From: Pseudomonas fluorescens Q2-87
Lineage (GTDB): Bacteria; Pseudomonadota; Gammaproteobacteria; Pseudomonadales; Pseudomonadaceae
Length of the DNA: 64,000 bases
NCBI RefSeq assembly: GCF_000281895.1
Contig: NZ_CM001558.1
Location: 2,484,556 to 2,548,555, forward strand
Direction: 5' to 3'
Part shown: piece after piece, positions 26,728-34,426 of the stretch
How the letters are laid out: the number at the start of each line of letters is the position of its first letter
Position numbering within the stretch: the first letter of the stretch is position 1
Translations under genes and position numbers: made by a program
Notes under the pieces: model-generated
What the model was told of the DNA's origin: nothing
Database searches by the model: none
Seen by the model: only the letters and a program-made list of their open reading frames with translations

Positions 26728-28032
26728 TCAAGTGAACAGCGTGATTGCCCCCGTCAGTAGCGACGCGATGGTCATTAACAGCGAGAGCACCACCGCCCAC
26801 TTGATCGTGGCTCTTTGAAAGTCTCCGAGGTCTCGATCGATCATGCCGACCAGCAGTAAGGTGGACGCCACCAGCGGGCTGATCTGGTGCACGGGCTGGC
26901 CCAATACGGATGCACGAGCAATTTCCATCGGGCTGATACCGTAGGCCGCCGCCGCATGGGCAAGGATAGGCACCACGCCGAAGTAATAAGCGTCATTGGA
27001 CAGCAGGAACGTCAGCGGCATGCTGGTGACTGCCACCACCAGCGGGAATAGATGCCCCCAGGACGGTGGGATAATGTGCACCATCAATTGCGCGATCGCA
27101 TCGACCATCTTGGTGCCGGAAAATATTCCCGCAAACACCCCCGCTGCAAATACCAGCAGCACCACGACCATGGCATTCGCGGCGTGAGCGAGCATTCGTT
27201 CTTTCTGTAAATCCAGGCGTGGGTAGTTCATGACCAGGGCGACCACGAAGCCCAGTAGAAAACTGACCACTGAATTCAATAGCCCGGTAACGAGGCAGAC
27301 CATCACCGTCAGTACGAGGATCAGGTTGGGCACCACCCTGCCTGGTTTTTTATGTTCGCCATGGCCAATGATCGAGTCGATGTAGCAATCATCGCCACCA
27401 CTGGACAACGTCATGACGCCGATTCGCCGACGCTCGCGCCGTCCCAGTACGTATGCGACGTACAGCACCCCGGATGCGCCGGCGGCCATGGTGGGCAGTA
27501 GCGGGATGAAAAACTCTGCGGCATCGAGCCCCAGCACCGCGATGACGCGAGTTGCCGGCCCGCCCCATGGTGTCATTCCCCCCATCACACTCAAGGAAAG
27601 CACACAAATGCTGGCAAGGATCATGGGGTTCATCCGGATGCGCTTGTACAGCGGCAACATGGCTGCACAGGTAATCATGTAGGTGGTTGTGCCGTCGCCA
27701 TCCAGCGCAGTGGTCAACGACAGGATGGCCGTGCCGAGTGCAATCTTGACCGGGTTGCCGTTCACGGCCTTCAAGATCATCTTGATCATTGGATCAAACA
27801 ACCCGGCGTCAAACAGCACACCAAAAAACAGAATCGCGAACAGCAATAACGCTGCGGACGGCGCCACCATCTTGATGCCGTCGAGCATCATTTTATCGGT
27901 GGTCAGCGCAAAGCCCGCGATGATCGAAAAAATCACCGGCACCACGACCAGCGCAACGATGGGCGAAAGCCGTTTCGCCATGATCAGGTAGGTAAATACC
28001 ACGACCATTGATAAACCGAGAAATGCCAACAT
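26728..28032 (-). CDS. CitMHS-family citrate/carboxylate:H+ symporter (second copy)
   Basis: A 434-residue paralogue of the carrier at 7327-8631, of identical length and with the same signatures (TALDGDGTTTYMITCAAML, GGMTPWGGPATR, SNDAYYFGVVPIL). It is the last gene of a minus-strand operon after a malate/lactate dehydrogenase-family enzyme and a binding-protein-like protein. AATAAAAACAA (minus strand, 28044-28054) upstream of its start fits a Crc/Hfq site. The imported substrate is probably a hydroxy-carboxylate oxidised by the dehydrogenase. Confidence 0.88.
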   Translation of the reverse strand: MLAFLGLSMVVVFTYLIMAKRLSPIVALVVVPVIFSIIAGFALTTDKMMLDGIKMVAPSAALLLFAILFFGVLFDAGLFDPMIKMILKAVNGNPVKIALGTAILSLTTALDGDGTTTYMITCAAMLPLYKRIRMNPMILASICVLSLSVMGGMTPWGGPATRVIAVLGLDAAEFFIPLLPTMAAGASGVLYVAYVLGRRERRRIGVMTLSSGGDDCYIDSIIGHGEHKKPGRVVPNLILVLTVMVCLVTGLLNSVVSFLLGFVVALVMNYPRLDLQKERMLAHAANAMVVVLLVFAAGVFAGIFSGTKMVDAIAQLMVHIIPPSWGHLFPLVVAVTSMPLTFLLSNDAYYFGVVPILAHAAAAYGISPMEIARASVLGQPVHQISPLVASTLLLVGMIDRDLGDFQRATIKWAVVLSLLMTIASLLTGAITLFT

Positions 28033-28081
28033 GTCAGGTACTCTTGTTTTTATTTGTGTATGACGCCGGTGTGCGCGACCG

Positions 28082-28810
28082 TCAGTCAGCGACCGTGGCG
28101 CCGACGATGCCGTGACGCTTGATGGCCTCGGCCACGAAGCCGCTGGCCTTGGCCCACTCGACGAACTGGCGCAAGCGTTCAGCGGCTTCCCTGCCATACG
28201 TATGGGGAACGCCCATGGCCTGGCGGATCTGCATGAAGCTTCCTGGCAACAGACGCAGGCCGGTAAAGCGCCTGGCATCGAGCTCGAGCTGTTGCTTCAC
28301 GCCCGCCGCTACATCGGCGCCCCTGGCCAGGAAGATCTCGACGACGGTGGGCGATGTGGGTGAGCGAATAATCGCGGCGCGCTTCAGTTCGCGCGTCAGG
28401 TGCAGGTCGTAAGCGCTACCTTCGCCCACCACCAGTTCGATACCTGGGTTGTCCACCTGAGCTATGTCGCCCAGGGGTGAGTCATCTCGGACCAGGTAGC
28501 AGCCTTCGATCAATACATAGGGTTCGCTAAAGGCCAGTTGTTCGGCACGAAGCGGGTCGATGGCGAAGAAGCCGAAGTCGGCCTGGCCTTGCGAAACCGC
28601 TTCCACGGACCTGCCGGCGCTCTCGAACACATGCAGCTCAAGCTGCAACCCAAGCTGCGCAGCAAAGGCCTCGGCGAGATCGACCGATACGCCGGCCGCA
28701 TGTCCGCTATCGTCCAGGCGCGCGAGAATGGGGTTGCCCACATTGATCGACGCACGCAGTACGCCAGTGGCGCTGAAGAGGGCAGCAAGGTTGTCTCTTG
28801 ATGGGCTCAT
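28082..28810 (-). CDS. Extracellular solute-binding protein family 3-like protein lacking a signal peptide
   Basis: A 242-residue protein with the type 3 solute-binding fold. It begins LRASINVGNPILARLDDSGHAAGVSVDLAEAFA and continues with QGQADFGFFAIDPLRAEQLAFSEPY and LVVGEGSAYDLHLTREL. The start at 28810 is one base after the dehydrogenase stop, and neither this start nor any upstream in-frame start gives a signal sequence. No ABC permease or ATPase gene is nearby. It may be a cytoplasmic ligand sensor, or act in a catalytic role as cyclohexadienyl-dehydratase-like members of this fold do. The function is unresolved. Confidence 0.75.
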   Translation of the reverse strand: MSPSRDNLAALFSATGVLRASINVGNPILARLDDSGHAAGVSVDLAEAFAAQLGLQLELHVFESAGRSVEAVSQGQADFGFFAIDPLRAEQLAFSEPYVLIEGCYLVRDDSPLGDIAQVDNPGIELVVGEGSAYDLHLTRELKRAAIIRSPTSPTVVEIFLARGADVAAGVKQQLELDARRFTGLRLLPGSFMQIRQAMGVPHTYGREAAERLRQFVEWAKASGFVAEAIKRHGIVGATVAD

Positions 28811-28811
28811 T

Positions 28812-29858
28812 TCAGGCCACCCGCTTGGCGTATTGGTCCAGGAGCCGTTCGGTGGCGGCATCCATCGGCACGCCATCTTGCAAATACCGCCGCATCTTCT
28901 TCAGTTCGATCTCCCCCGGTACGATCACCGGCGATGCGGCGTCGACCGCCGGGCTTTGATGCAGGATTGTGGCGAAATCGATCATCCGCGCCTGCAACCA
29001 GGCCGGGGAGCCAAGGCGTGCGGTGTCGATCAGAATGAAAAAGTGCCCCAGGTTTTGTGGTTCTTCGGGTGCATCGACCCAGGACTTCACGTGGGTCAGA
29101 TAGGCGGCGTTCGAGAGCAGACCGGCCAGCAGATCCACCACCAGGGCAAGCCCATATCCCTTATGGCCACCGATGGGTAACAGGAAGCCGTCCAACGCCG
29201 CACGGGGATCAATGGTGGGCTTGCCGTTGGCATCTGTTGCCCAGGTGTCGGGAATACTTTCCTGGCGCGCGAGGGCATTGCGGATCTTGGCGCGTGCGAC
29301 CACGCTCATGGCCATGTCCAACATGAAGTGATTGCCATCCGGGTTGGGTACGCCAAACCCCAGGGGGCTATTGCCCAGGCGCGCATCACTGCCGCCTGAT
29401 GGTGCGATGGTGGTGGTCGCGTTACTGCCGATGATGCTGGCGAAGCCTTGCTCGGCCGCGATGTAGGAGTACGGCGAAACTGGCCCGAAGTGATTGCTGC
29501 CGCGCGCCAGGACCAGGCCGATTCCATACTGCCTGGCAATCTTCATCCCGGCTTCCAGGGCCGTCATGCCGACCAGTGGGCCGACTGCATTGCGGCCGTC
29601 AACCCGTGCAATGGCGGGGGCCAGACTCTCTAGCGCCGGCTCGGCTGAGGCACTGATACCACCGGACGCCAAGCGCTCGCCATAGGACTCAATGCGGCTC
29701 AGACCGTGGGTGGTCAAACCGAACAGATCCGCCAGCACCAACACGTCGCAGACGAGTTCGGCAGCCTTTTGGGTCAGCCCCAACCCTTGGAAGGCCAGGC
29801 GCCCGAGTTGGCGCACATCTTCAACAGCAATAGCAGAGGGTTCGTTGTTGTTATGCAT
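28812..29858 (-). CDS. Malate/L-lactate dehydrogenase family oxidoreductase (Ldh2/YlbC type)
   Basis: A 348-residue member of the LDH2/MDG2 family (NAD(P)-dependent oxidation of 2-hydroxy acids or reduction of cyclic imines). Family segments are ADLFGLTTHGLSRI, GSNHFGPVSPYSYIA, the serine-rich SNATTTIAPSGG and GGHKGYGLALVVDLLAGLLSNA. It is first in the operon with the binding-protein-like and CitMHS genes, which fits oxidation of an imported hydroxy acid such as malate, lactate or sulfolactate. AACAACAA lies directly after the start codon (minus strand, 29845-29852). It is divergent from a LysR gene. Confidence 0.85.
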   Translation of the reverse strand: MHNNNEPSAIAVEDVRQLGRLAFQGLGLTQKAAELVCDVLVLADLFGLTTHGLSRIESYGERLASGGISASAEPALESLAPAIARVDGRNAVGPLVGMTALEAGMKIARQYGIGLVLARGSNHFGPVSPYSYIAAEQGFASIIGSNATTTIAPSGGSDARLGNSPLGFGVPNPDGNHFMLDMAMSVVARAKIRNALARQESIPDTWATDANGKPTIDPRAALDGFLLPIGGHKGYGLALVVDLLAGLLSNAAYLTHVKSWVDAPEEPQNLGHFFILIDTARLGSPAWLQARMIDFATILHQSPAVDAASPVIVPGEIELKKMRRYLQDGVPMDAATERLLDQYAKRVA

Positions 29859-29953
29859 GGAAATGACTCATTGATTTCGACTGAGTTGACAGGGTGCGGG
29901 GCGGAGATTAAAAAGAGAAACGCAAATAAGAGATGGATTTATGAGGGAAGCGC

Positions 29954-30841
29954 ATGAATTTCGATCTCGCAGATCTGCGCGGTTTTCTCGCGGTGGCCGA
30001 CCTGGGCAGTTTCAGTGCTGCCGCGCAGGCGCTGCACCTGTCGCAATCGGCACTGTCGCGTCGCGTCGAAAAGCTGGAACTGGCATTGGGGGTTCAGTTG
30101 TTCGAGCGCACGACTCGCCGAGTCGAACTCTCCACCATCGGTCGTGGTTTCCTGCCGCGGGCGAGAAACGTATTGAATGAGCTAGAGAATGCGTTGATAG
30201 GTTTTCATGACTTGGCCTACCGGCTCTCGGGAGAAGTCACCATCGCGTGCGTGCCCTCGGCGGTGGCGTATTTTTTGCCAGACGTCATTCGGCAGTACCA
30301 CGCCAAATATCCCGGTATCCGGGTGCGGGTCATCGATGAATCTTCATCTGCCATTTTGACCGTCGTGGCCAGGGGCGAAGCGGATTTTGGCTTGACGTAC
30401 ATCGGCACCCAGGATGCCGACGTGGTGTTCCAGCCTTTGCTGGAAGAGGCGTTTGTGGTTGCTCTGCAAGTCGGCCATCCGCTAAGCGAATGCGAGTCGC
30501 TGACCTGGGATGACCTGACCGGGACGGACTACATCAGCCTGGCGCAAGGCAGCGGCAACCGCTTCCTGATCGACCAGGCGCTGGCCAACCGAGATAGACG
30601 ACCCAGGTCTTTTTGTGAAGTGAAGCATGTGCCCGCCCTCGTCAGCCTGGTGGAGGCAGGGCTCGGCGTTGGAGTGGTGCCCAAGTTAGCCATGCCGGCG
30701 GAGGGTCACGCGACCCTGGTCACGCGCCCGCTGACGAACCCGGCGATCAGCAGGACCCTGGGGCTGATATCGCGTCGCGGACGAGCACTCTCACCCGTGG
30801 CACAACTGCTATTTGACCTGCTGATCGCGATCAAGCAGTAA
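29954..30841 (+). CDS. LysR-family transcriptional regulator
   Basis: A 295-residue LysR protein. The helix-turn-helix is in GSFSAAAQALHLSQSALSRRVEKLE-type sequence, followed by the linker TIGRGFLPRARNVL and an effector domain from VTIACVPSAVAYFLPDVI. It is similar along its length to the LysR encoded at 3682-4572. GAGGG lies six bases before the start. It is divergent from and probably controls the dehydrogenase-CitMHS operon. GAAACGCAAATAA at 29917-29929 resembles GAAACGCAATAA in front of the other LysR gene. Confidence 0.9.
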   Translation: MNFDLADLRGFLAVADLGSFSAAAQALHLSQSALSRRVEKLELALGVQLFERTTRRVELSTIGRGFLPRARNVLNELENALIGFHDLAYRLSGEVTIACVPSAVAYFLPDVIRQYHAKYPGIRVRVIDESSSAILTVVARGEADFGLTYIGTQDADVVFQPLLEEAFVVALQVGHPLSECESLTWDDLTGTDYISLAQGSGNRFLIDQALANRDRRPRSFCEVKHVPALVSLVEAGLGVGVVPKLAMPAEGHATLVTRPLTNPAISRTLGLISRRGRALSPVAQLLFDLLIAIKQ

Positions 30842-30887
30842 CGACCTACCGGGCACCGTGTCCGACTCAGCGGTTTTCAAGCACTTG

Positions 30888-31259
30888 CTAGGGCAACGTG
30901 TCGCGCGTGGCGAAGATACGAGTCATTTCCGCCATGTGCTCGGTTCCCCAGGTGCATAGCGGAACGATCGCTTCAGCCAAGCTAAGACCGAGCGGTGTGA
31001 GCGCATAGTCGACACGCGGCGGCACCTCCTTGTAGTCGGTCCGAGCCAGCACGTGATCGGCCTCCAGATCCTTCAACGCCTGGATCAGCACCTTGTCGCT
31101 GACGCCCTGGACCAAGCGCTTGAGTTCGCCGTAGCGCTTCGGACCGTCGCGCAGGAAAAACAGGACCAGCGGTTTCCACTTGCCCGAGATGATGCGCAGC
31201 GTGGCGTCGAGCCCGCAGGAGAAACCGCCGGTACCGCAGGTTTGAATAGGTGTGGTCAT
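30888..31259 (-). CDS. HxlR-family transcriptional regulator
   Basis: A 123-residue HxlR regulator with a winged helix. Diagnostic segments are LRIISGKWKPLVLFFLRDGPKRYGEL, VSDKVLIQALKDLEADHVLAR and DYALTPLGLSLAEAI. N-terminal cysteines (TCGTGGFSCGLD) could sense redox or electrophile stress, as in some family members. It is divergent from the short-chain dehydrogenase at 31366, which it probably controls. Confidence 0.9.
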   Translation of the reverse strand: MTTPIQTCGTGGFSCGLDATLRIISGKWKPLVLFFLRDGPKRYGELKRLVQGVSDKVLIQALKDLEADHVLARTDYKEVPPRVDYALTPLGLSLAEAIVPLCTWGTEHMAEMTRIFATRDTLP

Positions 31260-31262
31260 TTG

Positions 31263-31286
31263 ATACTTACCAAAAGGTGCATACTT
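31263..31286. promoter_or_regulatory. Direct repeat ATACTT-N12-ATACTT in the HxlR/SDR intergenic region
   Basis: Two ATACTT copies (31263-31268 and 31281-31286) lie 18 bases apart, immediately before the HxlR start, within the 106-base divergent region. The spacing suits a dimeric winged-helix regulator. This is a candidate operator only. Confidence 0.3.
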
Positions 31287-31365
31287 GTCCGAAGGTTATC
31301 AGGTCTGCATAGTGGTCCTCAAGCAAGCGATTCCCTGCTTGCGCTCACTTTAGAGGATGTATGTC

Positions 31366-32100
31366 ATGACCAGACTGAATGGAAAGACCGCGGTGATCAC
31401 CGGTGGCGCTACCGGAATCGGCCTCGCCGCAGCAAAGCGTTTCATCGAGGAGGGCGCTTTCGTCTACCTCTTCGGCCGCCGACAGGAAACGCTCGACGCC
31501 GCTGTGGCTGAACTCGGGCCCAATGCACGCGCGGTGAAAGGCTCGGTTTGCGACCTGGCCGACCTCGACCGACTCTACGCGGCGGTAAAGGCCGAGCGCG
31601 GGACCCTCGATATCGTCTTCGCCAATGCCGGGGCGGGAAGCCCGGTTGCGCTCGGCGAGATCACCGCCGAGCACATCGATAAGACCTTCGAGACCAATGT
31701 GAAGGGCACGATCTTCACGGTCCAGAAGGCGCTGCCGCTGATGGGCCGGGGCGGTTCGATCATCCTGACCGGATCGAGCGCCGGCACCACGGGCGCTCCG
31801 GCATTCAGTGTCTACAGCGCGAGCAAGGCCGCCGTGCGCAACCTTGCGCGGACCTGGGCGCAGGACCTCAAAGGCACCGGCATTCGAGTCAACGTGCTCT
31901 CACCAGGGCCGACGGCGACCGAACTGGCGAGGGCCGCGCTAGGCGAAGAGGGCATGAAAGTCTTCGCCTCGATGAATCCGCTCCAGCGCATGGCTGATCC
32001 GGCGGAGATCGGTGCGGTGGCGGCCTTTCTTGCGTCGTCGGACAGCAGCTTCATGACCGCCAGCGAAGTCGCCGCCGACGGTGGCCTGGCGCAAATCTGA
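31366..32100 (+). CDS. Short-chain dehydrogenase/reductase (SDR)
   Basis: A 244-residue classical SDR. It has the cofactor motif TGGATGIG, FANAGAGSP in place of NNAG, the catalytic serine in LTGSSAGTTG and the YxxxK pair in YSASKAAVRN. The start at 31366 has AGAGG nine bases upstream; the ATG at 31357 overlaps that site. It is divergent from hxlR, a common pairing for quinone- or electrophile-response genes. The substrate cannot be inferred. Confidence 0.9.
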   Translation: MTRLNGKTAVITGGATGIGLAAAKRFIEEGAFVYLFGRRQETLDAAVAELGPNARAVKGSVCDLADLDRLYAAVKAERGTLDIVFANAGAGSPVALGEITAEHIDKTFETNVKGTIFTVQKALPLMGRGGSIILTGSSAGTTGAPAFSVYSASKAAVRNLARTWAQDLKGTGIRVNVLSPGPTATELARAALGEEGMKVFASMNPLQRMADPAEIGAVAAFLASSDSSFMTASEVAADGGLAQI

Positions 32101-32149
32101 CGCACTCGCTGGCCGGTCGCTCCATTTGGAGTCCCACCGGATCCGGTAG

Positions 32150-32884
32150 TCAGGCCGTCATTGAACGATTCGTGGCAACAATCTGTTCATGGTTGAACTG
32201 ACTGCCTGGGGCCATGAACTTGTCCATCAGTGCGTCGCGGTTCAGAGGAGCTCGCACCTTGTCAGCCGCGTCCAGCGCCAGTTTAAGTTCGGGCAATGTC
32301 AACTCGGTGCAATAAGCCGGTGTGCCTGGCTGCTGACGCCACGAGTCTTCAAGGCGGCCGGCGGCCAGCGCGGCAAAGCCTGTATCCTCGACAAGGTTTT
32401 TGGCGATTGTCACTGCTTTGGGGTCATTCCCAGCAACAGGCAAGGCGATGCGCGTAGACGATCCGGCGGGTTGGCCGTTGTCGGCAAGAGTCGCTGCGAG
32501 GACGGCGTTCCATGCCTTGATGACTGGCCGACCAATTTGTTCACTTACCCAGATGCTTTCGGGCTTACCGTCGTCGACTTCTTTGATCGCACCGTCACGT
32601 CCTGGATAGTAATTGGACGTGTCGATGACGACGGTTTGTTCGGCAGCATTACCTATCGTCTGCCTGAGATCCGGGTATTTGGCGAATGGAATCGACAGGA
32701 TGACGGCGTCCACGTCGGACACGGCATCTTCCTTGGTGACCGCCCGCACACCGATTTCGTGGGCAAGGTTCTGTAGGCTCTTGGGGCCCTTCGAGTTGGC
32801 CAGTTTAACGTCATGGCCACACGCTGCGAGCTTACGGGCGAGGGTAGCGCCAATGTTGCCGGCGCCGATAATTCCGATCTTCAT
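32150..32884 (-). CDS. F420-type NADP oxidoreductase family protein
   Basis: A 244-residue protein with a Rossmann fold (KIGIIGAGNIGATLARKLAACGHDV) and SIPFAKYPDLRQTIGN, DTSNYYPGRDG, VIKAWNAVLA and PVAGNDPKAVTIAKNLV. These are typical of the NADPH-dependent F420 reductase-like family. In bacteria without F420 it is thought to reduce other acceptors. It lies 32 bases after an SDR gene in the same direction, so the two are likely co-transcribed from the TetR-controlled promoter. Confidence 0.85.
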   Translation of the reverse strand: MKIGIIGAGNIGATLARKLAACGHDVKLANSKGPKSLQNLAHEIGVRAVTKEDAVSDVDAVILSIPFAKYPDLRQTIGNAAEQTVVIDTSNYYPGRDGAIKEVDDGKPESIWVSEQIGRPVIKAWNAVLAATLADNGQPAGSSTRIALPVAGNDPKAVTIAKNLVEDTGFAALAAGRLEDSWRQQPGTPAYCTELTLPELKLALDAADKVRAPLNRDALMDKFMAPGSQFNHEQIVATNRSMTA

Positions 32885-32916
32885 TTTTCACTACCTCAAC
32901 AATGACAGCTTCAATT

Positions 32917-33681
32917 TCAATCCGCCGATGGTTTGTAACTTGCAAGCATCTCCAGAACTTCATCATGGGAACCGCTCGCCTCAGCGAACCGTAATGGTTT
33001 GGCGCGTTCGACGATGAGTTCGTGCGGAGTCGGAGAGATCTTGAGCAGTTCGAACACCTCATTCAGGAACTCATCCAAAGGCATCGCGTGCTCGTCATTT
33101 TCCTGCCCGAGCAGAGTGGTCCGCACACCCGGTGGCGCAAGTTCGAGGACCTCGATCGAGGAGGCCTGTAGTTGCACCCGAAGACTTTGAGTGAACGAAT
33201 GGACGGCCGCTTTGGTTGCACTGTAGGTGGGTGTCGCGGGCAGCGGGACGAATGCCAAAGCCGAGCTGACGTTGATAATCGTTGCGCTGGGTTGCTTGAT
33301 CAGTTGGGGAGTAAAGGCATACACCATGCGAATCGTGCCAAGTAAGTTCGTGGTCACGGTGTCTTCGGCTGTGCCCAGGTTTTCCGGACTCGTTAGATCT
33401 TCCCAATGCATGATGCCAGCGTTGTTTATGAGGACGTTGAGATCCGGATGACTGATCGCAAGCGCCTCGCTGCTGCGCTGGATGGATTTTGGGTCGCAGA
33501 CGTCCAGCAATACTGAATCGATGCCTGGATGTTCCGACACGATCTTATCGAGCAGAGCCTTGCGACGTCCCGCGATGATGACCTTGTTGCCCGCGTTGTG
33601 AAGCCTGAGCGCCAGGCCAAGGCCAAGGCCTATGCCAGAGCTTGCGCCAGTAACCAGAATCGTGTTGCCAGTGCCGTTCAT
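32917..33681 (-). CDS. DltE-like short-chain dehydrogenase
   Basis: A 254-residue SDR with TGASSGIG, LINNAGIMHWEDL, the serine in NVSSALAFVPL and YSATKAAVHSFTQSLR. The extended oxidoreductase type resembles DltE. The start at 33681 has GGAG six bases upstream; the longer reading to 34275 runs through the divergent promoter and TetR gene. It is divergent from a TetR gene with two palindromic operators between them, and heads an operon with the F420-type oxidoreductase. Confidence 0.88.
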   Translation of the reverse strand: MNGTGNTILVTGASSGIGLGLGLALRLHNAGNKVIIAGRRKALLDKIVSEHPGIDSVLLDVCDPKSIQRSSEALAISHPDLNVLINNAGIMHWEDLTSPENLGTAEDTVTTNLLGTIRMVYAFTPQLIKQPSATIINVSSALAFVPLPATPTYSATKAAVHSFTQSLRVQLQASSIEVLELAPPGVRTTLLGQENDEHAMPLDEFLNEVFELLKISPTPHELIVERAKPLRFAEASGSHDEVLEMLASYKPSAD

Positions 33682-33708
33682 AGTAAACTCCAGTGGAAAT
33701 GTGCAAGC

Positions 33709-33749
33709 GGACAGTTGTCCATTTGCAGAACGTACCGGACAGCTGTCCG
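33709..33749. promoter_or_regulatory. Two palindromic TetR operators GGACAG-YTG-TCC
   Basis: GGACAGTTGTCC (33709-33720) and CGGACAGCTGTCCG (33736-33749) have centres 28 bases apart, in the 93-base gap between the SDR and TetR genes. The second is a perfect 14-bp palindrome. The tandem arrangement is typical for TetR autoregulation with divergent control. Confidence 0.72.
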
Positions 33750-33774
33750 CTTTGCAATGTAAAAAGGAAAAACT

Positions 33775-34371
33775 TTGCTCATGACTGACGAAGTGGTGAT
33801 GCGTTCTGATGCCAAGAAAAACCGGGAGCGAATTCTCGAGGTCGCTGTGGTCGAGCTGACTGCCGATCCTGCGGTACCGCTGAGCACGATCGCGAAGAAG
33901 GCTGGCGTAGGGCAGGGCACGTTCTATCGCCACTTCGCGACCCGGGAGAAATTGGTCTTCGAGGTTTATCAATTCGAGATGCAACACGTGGCCTCGTTGG
34001 CGGAGCAGCTGCTGGCCACTAAGCCACCCAAAGAGGCTCTCCGAGAATGGATGGACCACCTTGCTGAATACGCAATGACAAAGGCCGGGCTCGCGGCTGC
34101 GATACGACAAGCTGCCTCTTCCTACGAGTTTCCGGGGAAGTCGGGATACGCACCCGTCCAGACAGCCGCCGAATTGTTGTTGAGGGCCAATGAAAAGGCC
34201 GGGACGATTCGTAGCGGGGTGACTCATGACGACTTTTTCCTGGCCATTGCCGGCATATGGCAAGTCGATTCCCAAAGCGAATGGCGCCCACGTCTCGCCA
34301 GATTGATGGACTTGGTGCTGGATGGCCTATGCGTTGGCAGCCCCGAAAGCCTGAAGAAAAACAGCGAGTAG
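33775..34371 (+). CDS. TetR/AcrR-family transcriptional repressor
   Basis: About 198 residues of a TetR regulator. The helix-turn-helix is in PLSTIAKKAGVGQGTFYRHFATREKLV-type sequence, and the C-terminal domain (TAAELLLRANEKAGTIRSGVTHDDFFLAIAGIW) is the SbtR-like type. AAGGA lies six bases before a TTG at 33775 but 12 before the ATG at 33781, so TTG is chosen; the ATG is the alternative. It likely represses the divergent SDR/oxidoreductase operon and itself. Confidence 0.88.
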   Translation: MLMTDEVVMRSDAKKNRERILEVAVVELTADPAVPLSTIAKKAGVGQGTFYRHFATREKLVFEVYQFEMQHVASLAEQLLATKPPKEALREWMDHLAEYAMTKAGLAAAIRQAASSYEFPGKSGYAPVQTAAELLLRANEKAGTIRSGVTHDDFFLAIAGIWQVDSQSEWRPRLARLMDLVLDGLCVGSPESLKKNSE

Positions 34372-34375
34372 AGAA

Positions 34376-34418
34376 CCACCCGGGTCATGCCATGTTTGAA
34401 GCGCAATGACCCGAGTGG
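34376..34418. terminator. Long imperfect hairpin between convergent TetR and dctA genes
   Basis: A 13-base arm at 34376-34388 pairs with 34406-34418 with one mismatch and a 17-base loop, in the gap between two convergent genes. There is no U-tract on either side, so a classical intrinsic terminator is not certain. Confidence 0.35.
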
Positions 34419-34426
34419 CTTGTGAA

